DNA from: Streptomyces sp. TLI_235
GTDB taxonomy: Bacteria > Actinomycetota > Actinomycetes > Streptomycetales > Streptomycetaceae
Length of the DNA: 64,000 nt
Direction of reading: 5' to 3'
NCBI GenBank assembly: GCA_002300355.1
Contig: NSGV01000002.1
Location: 558,001-622,000, forward strand
Notes under the pieces: model-generated
The model's database searches: none
What the model was told of the DNA's origin: nothing
What the model saw: only the letters and a program-made list of their open reading frames with translations
Made by a program: the position numbers and the translations under genes
Shown here: positions 27,474 through 35,224 of the stretch, in pieces
Position numbering within the stretch: the first letter of the stretch is position 1
Layout of the letters: each line of letters begins with the position of its first letter

Positions 27474-27505
27474 CCGGCACCCGGCCCACGAGGACCGGGT
27501 GCCGG
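27474..27505 (-). terminator. terminator of the TVRL-repeat/kinase operon
   Basis: CCGGCACCCGG (27474-27484) pairs perfectly with CCGGGTGCCGG (27495-27505), directly downstream of the stop of the repeat protein on the minus strand. Confidence 0.75.
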
Positions 27506-27527
27506 GTGCCGGACGGCGAGGTACGCG

Positions 27528-28712
27528 TCAGCGGCAGGTGTAGGGGAAGGTCACCGAGGAGGTGCCGTTGCCCGGGCCGACGATCTCCAGGGTGGCGGTC
27601 GCCTGCATGCTGCCGTGGCCCTGGAAGGTCCACCGCAGCACCACGTCCGTGGTGCGGCGGCCGTTGGAGACCGGCTGGGTGAGCACGCCCGAGTCCGTGC
27701 CGTCGCTGCGCTTCCAGCGGTACCGGACGTTGCCCGCGCCGCCCTGGGTGGCGATCGAGCCGGTGATGACGGCCGTACCGTCGCAGGACGGGCCCTGCGC
27801 GTTGTCGGTGCGGACGCTGACGCCCGTCACCGCGACGGGCCTGCCGTAGCGGTCCCAGGCCAGCCAGGCGAGCACGGCGAGCAGCAGGAGCAGCGGCAGC
27901 AGCAGCCAGCGGCGGCGTCGGCGCTTCGCCGGCTCCGGGGCCGGCGGCACCGCGGTCGCCCCGTGCCAGACCGCGGCGGCCTGCGGGGGCACGCCCGGGC
28001 CGAACCGCTGCAGCCCGTCCTGCGGGGCGGGCGCGGGCTGGGCCACGGGCACCGGGGTACCCATGGCGGGGGTGAGGGGCGTACCCATGGCGGGGGTCAG
28101 CGGCGTGCCCATGGCCGGGGTCGGCGTGGGGACGGCGGTGCCGACCGGCGGGGTCGGCCAGACCTGCGGGTCGAGGAAGGTGGCGCTCTCGAAGCCCTCG
28201 GCCGGCGGCTGCTGCTGCGGGGGCGGCGGGACGTACGACTGCGGCGCCGGCCGCCCCTTCGCGGTGTCCAGCCGGACGGTGGCCTCGGGGTGAGGCTGCA
28301 CCGGCCCGAGCCGGACGGTGCCCTCCGGGTCCGGCTTGGCGGTGTTCAGGCGCACGGTGCCGTCCAGGTCCGGCTGCTTCGCCGGGCCGAGCCGGACGGT
28401 GCCCTCCGGGTCGGCCGCGGGCGCGGGGGCGGCGTTCAGCCGCACGGTGGCGTCGGGGTTGGGCCTCGGCGCGTTGAGGCGCACGGTGGCGTCCGGGTTC
28501 GCCGCGGGGGCGTTCAGCCGGACCGTCGCGTCCGGGTTGGTCGCGGGAGCGCTCAGGCGCACCGTGGCGTCGGGCCCGGGTGCGGAGCCGAGCCGGACGG
28601 TCGACTCCGGGTCGGGCGCGGGAGCGCCGAGACGTACGGTCTCGTCCGCCGTGGGCGGCTTGGCGCCGAAGCGGACGGTGGCGTCCTCGTCCGGCTGCTG
28701 CGGGGTGCTCAT
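27528..28712 (-). CDS. membrane protein with eleven TVRL phospho-acceptor-like repeats
   Basis: 394 residues. The cytoplasmic N-terminal 149 residues hold eleven copies of [DE]-x-T-V-R-[LF] (Thr 12, 25, 38, 50, 63, 76, 89, 105, 119, 132, 145), mostly 13 residues apart. A Pro-rich linker with three TPAMGTP units follows, then a basic RRRRR stop-transfer, one transmembrane helix (about 275-292), and an Ig-like extracellular domain with two cysteines (SCDGT and the terminal YTCR). Thr with an acidic residue before it and Leu at +3 fits both actinobacterial Ser/Thr kinase preference and FHA recognition (pT-x-x-L). The kinase gene lies immediately upstream in the operon, ten bases away. No family name is known to me. 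Confidence 0.85.
   Translation of the reverse strand: MSTPQQPDEDATVRFGAKPPTADETVRLGAPAPDPESTVRLGSAPGPDATVRLSAPATNPDATVRLNAPAANPDATVRLNAPRPNPDATVRLNAAPAPAADPEGTVRLGPAKQPDLDGTVRLNTAKPDPEGTVRLGPVQPHPEATVRLDTAKGRPAPQSYVPPPPQQQPPAEGFESATFLDPQVWPTPPVGTAVPTPTPAMGTPLTPAMGTPLTPAMGTPVPVAQPAPAPQDGLQRFGPGVPPQAAAVWHGATAVPPAPEPAKRRRRRWLLLPLLLLLAVLAWLAWDRYGRPVAVTGVSVRTDNAQGPSCDGTAVITGSIATQGGAGNVRYRWKRSDGTDSGVLTQPVSNGRRTTDVVLRWTFQGHGSMQATATLEIVGPGNGTSSVTFPYTCR
28268..28691 (-). repeat. tandem ~39-bp coding repeats (TVRL units)
   Basis: The DNA encoding the eleven T-V-R-L units is a degenerate tandem array with a period of about 39 bp (13 codons). It includes near-identical stretches encoding NPDATVRLNAP in three successive units, suggesting expansion by unequal recombination. 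Confidence 0.8.
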
Positions 28713-28722
28713 TTCTCGTTCC

Positions 28723-30438
28723 TCAGGTCAGGATGACGCAGTAGCTCGTGTTGACGGGACCGGACGTGCTGCCCTGACCCGATTCGGCCGCCGGGTTCGA
28801 GCTCACCCTCGCGCTCCAGGAGCCCGAGGTGCTCGGAGCCGACACGGTGGTGGTGAAGGGCGTCTTCGCCCCCTTCGGAATGGTGATGGGGACGGTGGAG
28901 GCCGGGAGGCGGCTTCCACTGGCGTACCAGGCGACGGTCACCGTGCCGCTCGCCGCACCGTTGTGCTCGACCGTGATCCTGGCGACCACCTCGTAGGACC
29001 GGCTGCCACACGTGGTGCTGACACTCAGCCGGAGGACCCGCAGGGTCGGCGGCGGGGCGCTGGTGGTGGGCGTGGTCGGCGGGGTGGTGGGCGGGGTCGT
29101 CATCGGCGGGGCGACGGTGGGCTTCTTGGTCGGGGTGGGGTTCGGCGAGGCGAACGGAGAGGTGGACGGCGAAGCGCTCGCCGAGGGGGAGGCGGACTCC
29201 GAGGGCGAGGCCGACGGGGAGGCGGAGGCCGAAGCGGAGGGCGAGGCGGACTCCGAGGGCGCCACGGGGCCGTCGGAGCCGAAGGTCGTGGTGGCGCGCG
29301 GGGCGGCGACCTCGGTGGTCGTGGTGGAGTCGGAGGCGCCGGCGGCGGCGACCCCGGCGAGGGTTCCGCCGAGCAGGACGAGTCCGGCCGCGACGCTCAG
29401 CAGCTTGGCCCGCGGGCCGAACCGCCGCACCGCCGTGATCGGGTCCGGGGGCTCCGCCAGCGTGGTGGTGGCGACCGAGGTGTTGCCGACCGCGTGCCCG
29501 TGCGGGCTGGGCAGCAGCAGCGGCAGCAGGGCGACCAGGCCGGCCAGCTGGCGGCGGCCGCGCTCCTCCCACTCCGGCCCGTACGCGCCGGAGGCGACCG
29601 CGTCGAGCTCGGCGACCAGATCGGCCGCGCCGTCCGGCCGGTCCGTCGGGGTCTTGGCGAGGCCGGATCGGATCAGCGGCCGCAGCGCCTCGGGCGCCTG
29701 GTCGTCGGGGATGTCCGCCTCGGTGTGCTGGACGGCCAGTTCCATCAGCGTGGTGCCCGCGTACGGCTTGGCGCCGGTGAGGCACTCGAAGAAGGTCGCG
29801 GTGGCGGCGTAGACGTCGCCCCGCGGGGAGGCGGGCTCGCCGGTCCACTGCTCGGGCGCCATGTAGGCGGGGGTGCCGGCGATGTCGCCCTTGGCGCCGG
29901 TGGGTACCGCGATGCCGAAGTCGACCAGCTTGGAGACGCCCTCGGTGGTGACGAGGACGTTGCCGGGCTTGTAGTCGCGGTGCACCACGCCGGCCCCGTG
30001 GGCGTCGGCGAGGCCCAGCAGCGAGCCCTTGAGCACGGTCAGCGCGGCCTCGGGGCCGGTGGCGCCCTCGGCCTGCAGCAGGTCGCGCAGGGAGACGCCG
30101 TCGACGAGCTCCATGACGATGGCGGCGCCGCGCGGGCCCTCCACGTACTCGTACAGGCGGGTGACGTGCGGGGAGTCGAGGCCGGCGAGCAGCTCGGCCT
30201 CGGTGCGGAAGTTCTCGTGGTCGGCGTGCTCGCCGTTGAGGTACTTGACCGCGACGGGCATGCCGGTCGCGTCGTGGCGGGCCAGCACGACGCGCCCGGC
30301 CGCTCCCGCGCCGAGTTCGCGCTCGTGGGTGTAGCCGGGCAGCTCCCAGCGTGCGTCCTGCGGTACCGCAGCGTCCTGGGGGGCCTGGCCCTCCGGGCCG
30401 CCCTTGCCTCTGTTCTCGTCCACCGTTCCTGCCACCAT
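28723..30438 (-). CDS. membrane Ser/Thr protein kinase with Ig-like ectodomain
   Basis: 571 residues from the ATG at 30438. The kinase domain spans about 35-290: LGAGAAGRVVLAR, VAVKYL, VVHRDYKPGNVLV (HRDYKPxN), KLVDFGIAVP, IAGTPAYMAPEQW. A hydrophobic helix follows (about 365-385), then an external S/P/A-rich stalk of about 70 residues and a C-terminal Ig-like domain of about 95 residues with cysteines near both ends (TTCGS and SYCVILT). The partner gene downstream has the same topology with a similar two-Cys ectodomain, suggesting a paired receptor complex. The kinase stop lies within the leader of the partner. Confidence 0.9.
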   Translation of the reverse strand: MVAGTVDENRGKGGPEGQAPQDAAVPQDARWELPGYTHERELGAGAAGRVVLARHDATGMPVAVKYLNGEHADHENFRTEAELLAGLDSPHVTRLYEYVEGPRGAAIVMELVDGVSLRDLLQAEGATGPEAALTVLKGSLLGLADAHGAGVVHRDYKPGNVLVTTEGVSKLVDFGIAVPTGAKGDIAGTPAYMAPEQWTGEPASPRGDVYAATATFFECLTGAKPYAGTTLMELAVQHTEADIPDDQAPEALRPLIRSGLAKTPTDRPDGAADLVAELDAVASGAYGPEWEERGRRQLAGLVALLPLLLPSPHGHAVGNTSVATTTLAEPPDPITAVRRFGPRAKLLSVAAGLVLLGGTLAGVAAAGASDSTTTTEVAAPRATTTFGSDGPVAPSESASPSASASASPSASPSESASPSASASPSTSPFASPNPTPTKKPTVAPPMTTPPTTPPTTPTTSAPPPTLRVLRLSVSTTCGSRSYEVVARITVEHNGAASGTVTVAWYASGSRLPASTVPITIPKGAKTPFTTTVSAPSTSGSWSARVSSNPAAESGQGSTSGPVNTSYCVILT

Positions 30439-30601
30439 GCCGTCGATACCGTACCGGGTGTACGGGCACCGACAGTGACGCACCCGCGGCCCGGAGGGTT
30501 CCGGTCCACGGGTGTTGGAAGGTCACGATTCAGCCGTTTCGCACACTACTTGTCGCCTTCGGCTACTTCCTTCCGGCGGCGGGCGGGTCGGTCGTGCACG
30601 G

Positions 30602-30910
30602 TCACTCCGTGTCGCGGCGGCGGGCCGACTCGGCGGCCTCCGCGGCGACGGACCCGGCGTGCACGAGGCGGTGCCCGAGGTCGAGCAGGGCGCGGCCGAC
30701 GGCGAGCTCGTCGCCGATCGCGGGCACGGCGGGGTCGTGGCTGCTGCGGCGGGCCTCGGCATCGGCCTGCATCGCGCCGGCGCCCTCCAGGACGGTGCCG
30801 GCGGACTCGAGGACGGCGTGCGCCCGGGTGACGTCGCCGTCCTCGGTGACCATCAGCCGCACCTGCCACTCGCTGGTGTGCGGCCCCTCGGCCGCGAGCG
30901 AGCCGCTCAC
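30602..30910 (-). CDS. DUF1876-family small protein
   Basis: 102 residues. EWQVRLMVTEDGDVTRAHAVLES and AVPAIGDELAVGRALLDLGHRLV match DUF1876, a dsRBD-like fold related to Rv1738 of M. tuberculosis, which has been proposed to act in dormancy through ribosomes. The GTG start overlaps the stop of the 56-residue gene upstream (GTGA), so they are coupled. The central loop with the SSHD segment lacks the usual LNP motif. Confidence 0.75.
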   Translation of the reverse strand: MSGSLAAEGPHTSEWQVRLMVTEDGDVTRAHAVLESAGTVLEGAGAMQADAEARRSSHDPAVPAIGDELAVGRALLDLGHRLVHAGSVAAEAAESARRRDTE

Positions 30911-31077
30911 CGGTCGAGCCCCTCGACGGGCTCGTCGAGGCGGTCGCCCTCGGCCGAGGACTCGTCCTGCGCGTGCGCGGTCTGGTACGAGGTGATGCCC
31001 TCCTCGGGGTCGCGCGAGCGCACGTCCTCCTCGTCCCGCTCCGCCTTGTCGTTCATCCGCTGCTGCATGTCGGACAT
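30907..31077 (-). CDS. small highly charged protein coupled to the DUF1876 gene
   Basis: 56 residues, MSDMQQRMNDKAERDEEDVR at the start, very acidic and hydrophilic, probably disordered. A GGGAGC site lies upstream of the ATG and the stop overlaps the DUF1876 start. No named family is recognised. Such short hydrophilic proteins often belong to stress regulons in actinobacteria, which would suit a DUF1876 partner. Confidence 0.7.
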   Translation of the reverse strand: MSDMQQRMNDKAERDEEDVRSRDPEEGITSYQTAHAQDESSAEGDRLDEPVEGLDR

Positions 31078-31253
31078 GGCCGCTCCCTGTGCTCGGGCGG
31101 TCGGCGGGCCCGTGGCACCCGGCGGAGGCTGGCCGCCGCGGCGGGCGGGGCCGGCCGCGTTCCTGGTTCCAGCGTGCTCCTGCCCGGGCCCGCGGGCCAC
31201 AGCGCGCCGTCCGCCGGGTGGTGCGGCCGTCCGGGCCGTCCGGGTCGTCCGGG

Positions 31254-31757
31254 TCAGCCGAGTTCGTCCAGCAGGCCGGGGTTGACCAGGCCGACCACCG
31301 TGCGGACGTCCGCCGCGCCGACCGCCGGCCACAGCACCCGGCGCGCCGCCCGGTAGCGCTCGGCGAGCCGGTGGCGGTCCGCCTCGTCCAGCCGGGCGGC
31401 CCGGTCGGGCAGCGAGTTGTGCGCGTTGTCGGAGATCTTCAGCAGGGTCGCCGAGTGGTCGGCGGTGATCTGCTCCAGCATCGCCGGGTAGGCGGTGCCC
31501 GGGACCTTGGTGACCCGCCGGACGGTCGCCACCACCGCGGACGGCACCCCCGCCCGCAGCAGGTCCTCCGCGGTCAGCGGGGTGTCCTCCAGGACGTCGT
31601 GCAGCAGCCCCGCCATCTGCAGGCCGGTGCCGAACGGCGCCAGGCCGGCGGCCACCGCCCGGACGTGCTCCACGTACGGCACGCCGATCTTGTCCGTCTG
31701 CCCGGCGTGCGCGTCGGCGGCCAGGGCGTCCACATCGGCAAGGCTCAGCTCGGACAC
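31254..31757 (-). CDS. HD-domain hydrolase (RelA/SpoT hydrolase-like)
   Basis: 167 residues. The metal-binding pattern of ppGpp hydrolases is visible: His in YVEHVRAVA, HD-x-x-ED in LLHDVLEDTPL, and a late Asp in KISDNAHNSL. Length and motifs resemble stand-alone small alarmone hydrolases rather than dGTPases. It could remove (p)ppGpp or a related nucleotide; this is inference from motifs. The GTG follows GGGGAGA with five bases of spacing. It is divergent from the kinase-like gene at 31850. Confidence 0.78.
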   Translation of the reverse strand: MSELSLADVDALAADAHAGQTDKIGVPYVEHVRAVAAGLAPFGTGLQMAGLLHDVLEDTPLTAEDLLRAGVPSAVVATVRRVTKVPGTAYPAMLEQITADHSATLLKISDNAHNSLPDRAARLDEADRHRLAERYRAARRVLWPAVGAADVRTVVGLVNPGLLDELG

Positions 31758-31849
31758 GGCGGTCTCCCCTCGGTGCGGGCGCCGGGCCCCGACGGCCCGT
31801 CAGCCGCGGCGAAATATAGTCGGCCGAGCCGACGGGAAGGAACAGCAGC

Positions 31850-32479
31850 GTGCGGGTGACACCGATCTCCCCGGAACGGCTGACCGCGCTGGTCGCCGAC
31901 CGGATCGAGGACGCCGCGCGGGACGCCCCGTGGGTGCGGGTCGCCGTGGACGGTGCGGCCGCCGCCCGCCCGGACGCCCTCGCCGACGCCCTGGTCGGGC
32001 CGCTGCGGCTGCGCGGCCGCCCGGTGCTGCGGGTGTCCGCCGCGGACTTCCTGCGGCCCGCCTCGATCCGCCTGGAGTACGGCCGGCACGACACCGACGC
32101 CTTCCACGACCTGTGGCTGGACGACGGCGCACTGCTGCGCGAGGTCCTCGCCCCGCTCGACCCGGGCGGCAGCGGGCGGGTGCTGCCCTCGCTCCGGGAC
32201 GCGGCCGCCGACCGGGCCACCCGCGCCCCGTACACCGAACTGCCGCCCGGCGGGGTGCTGCTGCTCGCGGGCCCGCTGCTGCTCGGCCGCTGGCTGCCCT
32301 TCGAGCTGACCGTCCACCTCGCGATGGGCCCGGCCGCGCTCGCCCGGCACACCGCCGAGGACGAGCGGTGGACCCTGCCCGCCTTCGCCCGCTACGAGGA
32401 GGAGACCCGCCCCCGGGAGGCCGCCGACCTCGCCGTGAAGGTCGACGACCCCCGGCACCCGGCCCTCGTCGAACCGTGA
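31850..32479 (+). CDS. uridine-kinase-like protein with degenerate P-loop
   Basis: 209 residues. The fold follows uridine/nucleoside kinases (VRVAVDGAAAARPDALADAL, RVSAADFLRPASIRLEYGRHDTDAFHD, GGVLLLAGPLLL). The Walker A loop reads GAAAARPD instead of G-x-x-x-x-G-K-T/S, so the phosphate-binding Lys is absent. I recall that streptomycete relatives share this loss, so it may be an inherited pseudokinase or use another base. The GTG has GGGAAGGA eight bases upstream. It is a single gene with a terminator downstream. Confidence 0.75.
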   Translation: MRVTPISPERLTALVADRIEDAARDAPWVRVAVDGAAAARPDALADALVGPLRLRGRPVLRVSAADFLRPASIRLEYGRHDTDAFHDLWLDDGALLREVLAPLDPGGSGRVLPSLRDAAADRATRAPYTELPPGGVLLLAGPLLLGRWLPFELTVHLAMGPAALARHTAEDERWTLPAFARYEEETRPREAADLAVKVDDPRHPALVEP

Positions 32480-32480
32480 C

Positions 32481-32508
32481 CCGCCCGGATCGGCGCCGGA
32501 CCGGGCGG
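32481..32508 (+). terminator. terminator after the uridine-kinase-like gene
   Basis: CCGCCCGG (32481-32488) pairs with CCGGGCGG (32501-32508) directly after the stop codon. Confidence 0.7.
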
Positions 32509-32623
32509 TGCGCGGCGTCAGGCGAGCATCTGCCGTGCCGTGTCACGGAGCTGGTCGTGCCGGTGACGCAGCTGGACGGCCCGTGCCGGAGGACCAGGCG
32601 GCGCCGACTCGTCGCGCTGCTCG

Positions 32624-33097
32624 TCACCGACTGTTGAGCCGGGCGGCCTGCCGCGTCAGGTGGTCGCGCTCGGCGAGATTGGCTGCCCGGTGGGCCGCCT
32701 CGGCGTACAGCCGTGCCGCCGTCGCGAGGTCGCCGTCGCGTTCGTGGAGGTGGGCCGCCACGGCGGTGTGGCGGGGCAGGGTGTCGTCCAGTTCCGCGAG
32801 CGCCGCCAGACCGGCGCGCGGTCCGTCGGCCTCGCCGACGGCGACGGCACGGTTGAGCCTGGCGATCGGGCTGTCGGTGAGGCGCACGAGTTCGTCGTAC
32901 CACTCGACGATCTGCACCCAGTCGGTCTCCTCGGCGGCGGGCGCGTCGGCGTGCAGGGCCGCGATCGCGGCCTGGGCCTGGAACTCGCCCAGCCGGTCCC
33001 GGGCGAGGGCCGCCTGCAGGATCTCCACGCCCTCGGCGATGGTTGCGGTGTCCCACCGGCCGCGGTCCTGTTCGGCGAGCGGCACCAGGCTGCCGTC
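32624..33097 (-). pseudogene. 3' remnant of an ECF42-type sigma factor gene
   Basis: About 157 residues align with the C-terminal TPR-like extension of the intact sigma factor at 56.6-57.9 kb (LAEQDR-x-RWD, AAIAALHA, ETDWxxxVxxYDxLV, LNRAVAVGxADGPxAGLAAL). The sigma-2 and sigma-4 regions are missing. The frame stays open upstream, but that part is antisense to an RNA-ligase fragment and has no sigma similarity. It is not a functional sigma factor as it stands. It ends at the same deletion scar as the RNA ligase remnant, pointing the opposite way. Confidence 0.82.
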
Positions 33098-33123
33098 GGG
33101 CGCCGTCCGGGCCGCCGGGGCCC

Positions 33124-33896
33124 TGCGCGAGGAGTACCGCACGCCGGGGCGGGTGGTGCTGTACGGCGAGCTGTTCGGCGGCCGGTACCCGCACCCGCGG
33201 GTCACGCCGGCGGAGGGCGTGCCAGCCGTGCAGACCGGTGTCTGGTACGCGCCCGACCTGCACTGGTCGGCCTTCGACGCGGTGGTGGAGGCCGACGGCG
33301 GCCCGCGGTGGGTCGGCGACGCGGCGCTGCGGCGGGCCGCCGGCGCGGCCGGGCTGTGCTGCGCGCCGCTGCTGGCCGAAGGGCCCCTCGTCCGGCTGCA
33401 GGAGCTCCCGGCGGTCTTCCCGAGCCGGGTCCCCGCCCTGTTCGGCCTGCCGCCGCTGGCGGGCAACCTCGCCGAGGGGTACGTGCTGAAGCCCGCCGGG
33501 GACGTGCCGGTGGCCGCCGGGCGGCCGGTGCTCAAGGTCAAGCAGGCCGGATTCGCCGAGGACGCCCGGTACGCCGGGGCGCGCCCGTACACCGTGCCGC
33601 CCGGCGGCGCGGCGGGCGTCCCCGGCTGGCTGGTCGAGCAGGCGGCGGCGCTGCTCACCCCCGCCCGGGCCGCCTCCGCGGTCTCCAAGCTGGGCCCTGC
33701 CGCCGACCCGGCGGACCTCGCCGCCGAACTCGCACGGGACGCCGTCGAGGACCTCGCCGACCGGCTCGGCGGCCTCCCCGCCGCACAGGCCGCCCGCCTG
33801 GCCGGCTGCCTGCACGGCGCCGCGCTGGAGCTGGCCCGCCTGGACGCCCGCGACCGCACCGCATCACCCCGCACCGCATCACCCCGGATCGCCTGA
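33124..33896 (+). pseudogene. 3' remnant of an RNA ligase (Rnl2-like) gene
   Basis: About 257 residues. VVLYGELFGGRYPHP and EGYVLKPAGDVP followed by LKVKQAGFAED correspond to motifs III to V of RNA ligase/nucleotidyltransferase proteins. The N-terminal part with the adenylated lysine motif (K-x-D/H-G) is absent, so the product cannot be self-adenylated. The upstream frame is open but lies antisense to the sigma remnant. A duplicated 16-bp word near the 3' end gives RTASPRTASP. Confidence 0.8.
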
Positions 33897-33923
33897 CCGC
33901 CGGGCGCGGCCCCGGCGGGCGGC

Positions 33924-34712
33924 TCAGGTCGGGGTGGGGCCGTGCTGGCAGTGCGGGCACCAGTAGGCGGGCCGGTCCTGCGCGTACGAGGCCGTCCGCA
34001 GCGGGGTGCCGCAGCGGGCGCAGGGGCGGCGGGCCCGGCCGTAGACCCAGGTGCGGCGGTCGGGGTGCGGGTCGCGGGTGGTGATCCGCTCGGCCCGTAG
34101 TTTGTTGGCCTCTAGCAGCTGCTGCGCCCTGGCGAGCATCCGGTCGAGCACGGTGACCTCACCGACCGGGGTCCACGGGGTGACGCCGGCCATGAAGCAG
34201 AGCTCGTTGGCGTACACGTTGCCGATGCCGGCCAGGTTCTGCTGGTCGAGCAGGGCCTCGCCGACCGGGCGCGCGGGGTCGACGGTGAGGCGGCGCAGTG
34301 CCTCGGCGGCGTCCCAGTCCGGGCCGAGCAGGTCGGGGCCGAGGTGGCCGACGGCGCGGCCCTCGTCGGCGGTGCGGAGCAGTTCGACGACGGGCAGGCG
34401 GTAGCCGACGGCGGTGCGGTCGGCGGTGCCGAGCACGGCGCGGATCTGGTGCGCGGGGCCGCCGTGCCACGCCTCGCCGGCCCGGAAGACGGCCCAGCGG
34501 CCGTCCATCCGCAGGTGGGTGTGGAGGGTGAGGCCGCCGTCGAAGCGGGTGAGCAGGTGCTTGCCGCGCGGCACGACGTCCAGCACCAGGCGGTCCGTCA
34601 GGTCGGCGGTGGCGTGCGCGGGCACCCGCAGGTCCGCCGCGGTCAGCCGGTGGCCGGCCAGGGCCTCGCGGAGCTTGGCCGCGGTGCGGTACACGGTGTC
34701 GCCTTCGGGCAC
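33924..34712 (-). CDS. endonuclease VIII-like DNA glycosylase (Nei2 type)
   Basis: 262 residues. The N-terminus PEGDTV gives the catalytic Pro2/Glu3 after removal of the initiator, which fixes the GTG at 34712 as start. Other features are the conserved GKHLL loop, helix-two-turn-helix QNLAGIGNVYANE, and a C-terminal zinc finger CARC...CPHC. It excises oxidised pyrimidines from DNA with AP-lyase activity. The purine tract abuts the start, an unusual spacing. It is divergent from the hypothetical gene at 34778. Confidence 0.92.
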   Translation of the reverse strand: MPEGDTVYRTAAKLREALAGHRLTAADLRVPAHATADLTDRLVLDVVPRGKHLLTRFDGGLTLHTHLRMDGRWAVFRAGEAWHGGPAHQIRAVLGTADRTAVGYRLPVVELLRTADEGRAVGHLGPDLLGPDWDAAEALRRLTVDPARPVGEALLDQQNLAGIGNVYANELCFMAGVTPWTPVGEVTVLDRMLARAQQLLEANKLRAERITTRDPHPDRRTWVYGRARRPCARCGTPLRTASYAQDRPAYWCPHCQHGPTPT

Positions 34713-34777
34713 TCCCCCATCATGCCGCCCGGCGGTGGCACCCGGTGTCAGGATGCGTCCGGGACGAAGGGGGCACG

Positions 34778-35224
34778 GTGACCGGTCAGGCTGTGCGCAG
34801 GACGGCGGAGTGCGGGGCGTGCGGCGGTGTCGTCCTCCAGGAGATCGGCCAGTTCGTGCGGTCGGGGCGGCTCGGCTGGGGCGTCGACACGGACTGCGGC
34901 GGTTGCTCGGCCATCTCCTGCGACGACAGCTGGGGCCCGGCGCCCGACTCCGTCCGGCAGGCACTGCTGGCCGAGTACGGCGCTGCCACCGTCCGCCCGG
35001 CGGCGCCCCCGACGAGCCGGCTCGCCGTGCTCCGGGCCCTGCGCGAGGACGGCACGCGCTCCCTCGCCGAGGCGCGCCGACGCGCGGACGAGCTGGTGGG
35101 GACCGGCCTCTCCGGCACCCTGGTCGAGACGGAGTACCTGGCCGAGCGCCTCCGGCAGCACGGGGTGCCGGCCGTGGTCGAGCCGGCCGGCGCCGTGCCC
35201 GGTCAGGGGCCGGCCGGGCGGTAG
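34778..35224 (+). CDS. hypothetical protein with CxxC motifs and bL12-like C-terminal helix pair
   Basis: 148 residues. The N-terminal part contains CGACGG and CGGC, a possible zinc-binding pair. The C-terminal part (SRLAVLRALREDGTRSLAEARRRADEL...LVETEYLAERLRQHGV) resembles the C-terminal fold of ribosomal bL12 (hydrophobic strand, helix with SLAEA, LAxxL-x-xxGV). Function is unknown; such domains can bind translation GTPases, but this is speculative. Its end overlaps the convergent PAP2/lipid-kinase gene by 22 bases. Confidence 0.6.
   Translation: MTGQAVRRTAECGACGGVVLQEIGQFVRSGRLGWGVDTDCGGCSAISCDDSWGPAPDSVRQALLAEYGAATVRPAAPPTSRLAVLRALREDGTRSLAEARRRADELVGTGLSGTLVETEYLAERLRQHGVPAVVEPAGAVPGQGPAGR

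Noticed and set aside
26237..28712. Toxin-antitoxin pair formed by the MazF-like gene and the TVRL-repeat gene
   Set aside because: They are separated by a terminator and a promoter palindrome and the repeat protein does not resemble an antitoxin.
32624..33874. Complete 416-residue sigma-like protein on the minus strand
   Set aside because: Only the last 157 residues resemble a sigma factor extension; the first 260 are antisense to the RNA ligase fragment.
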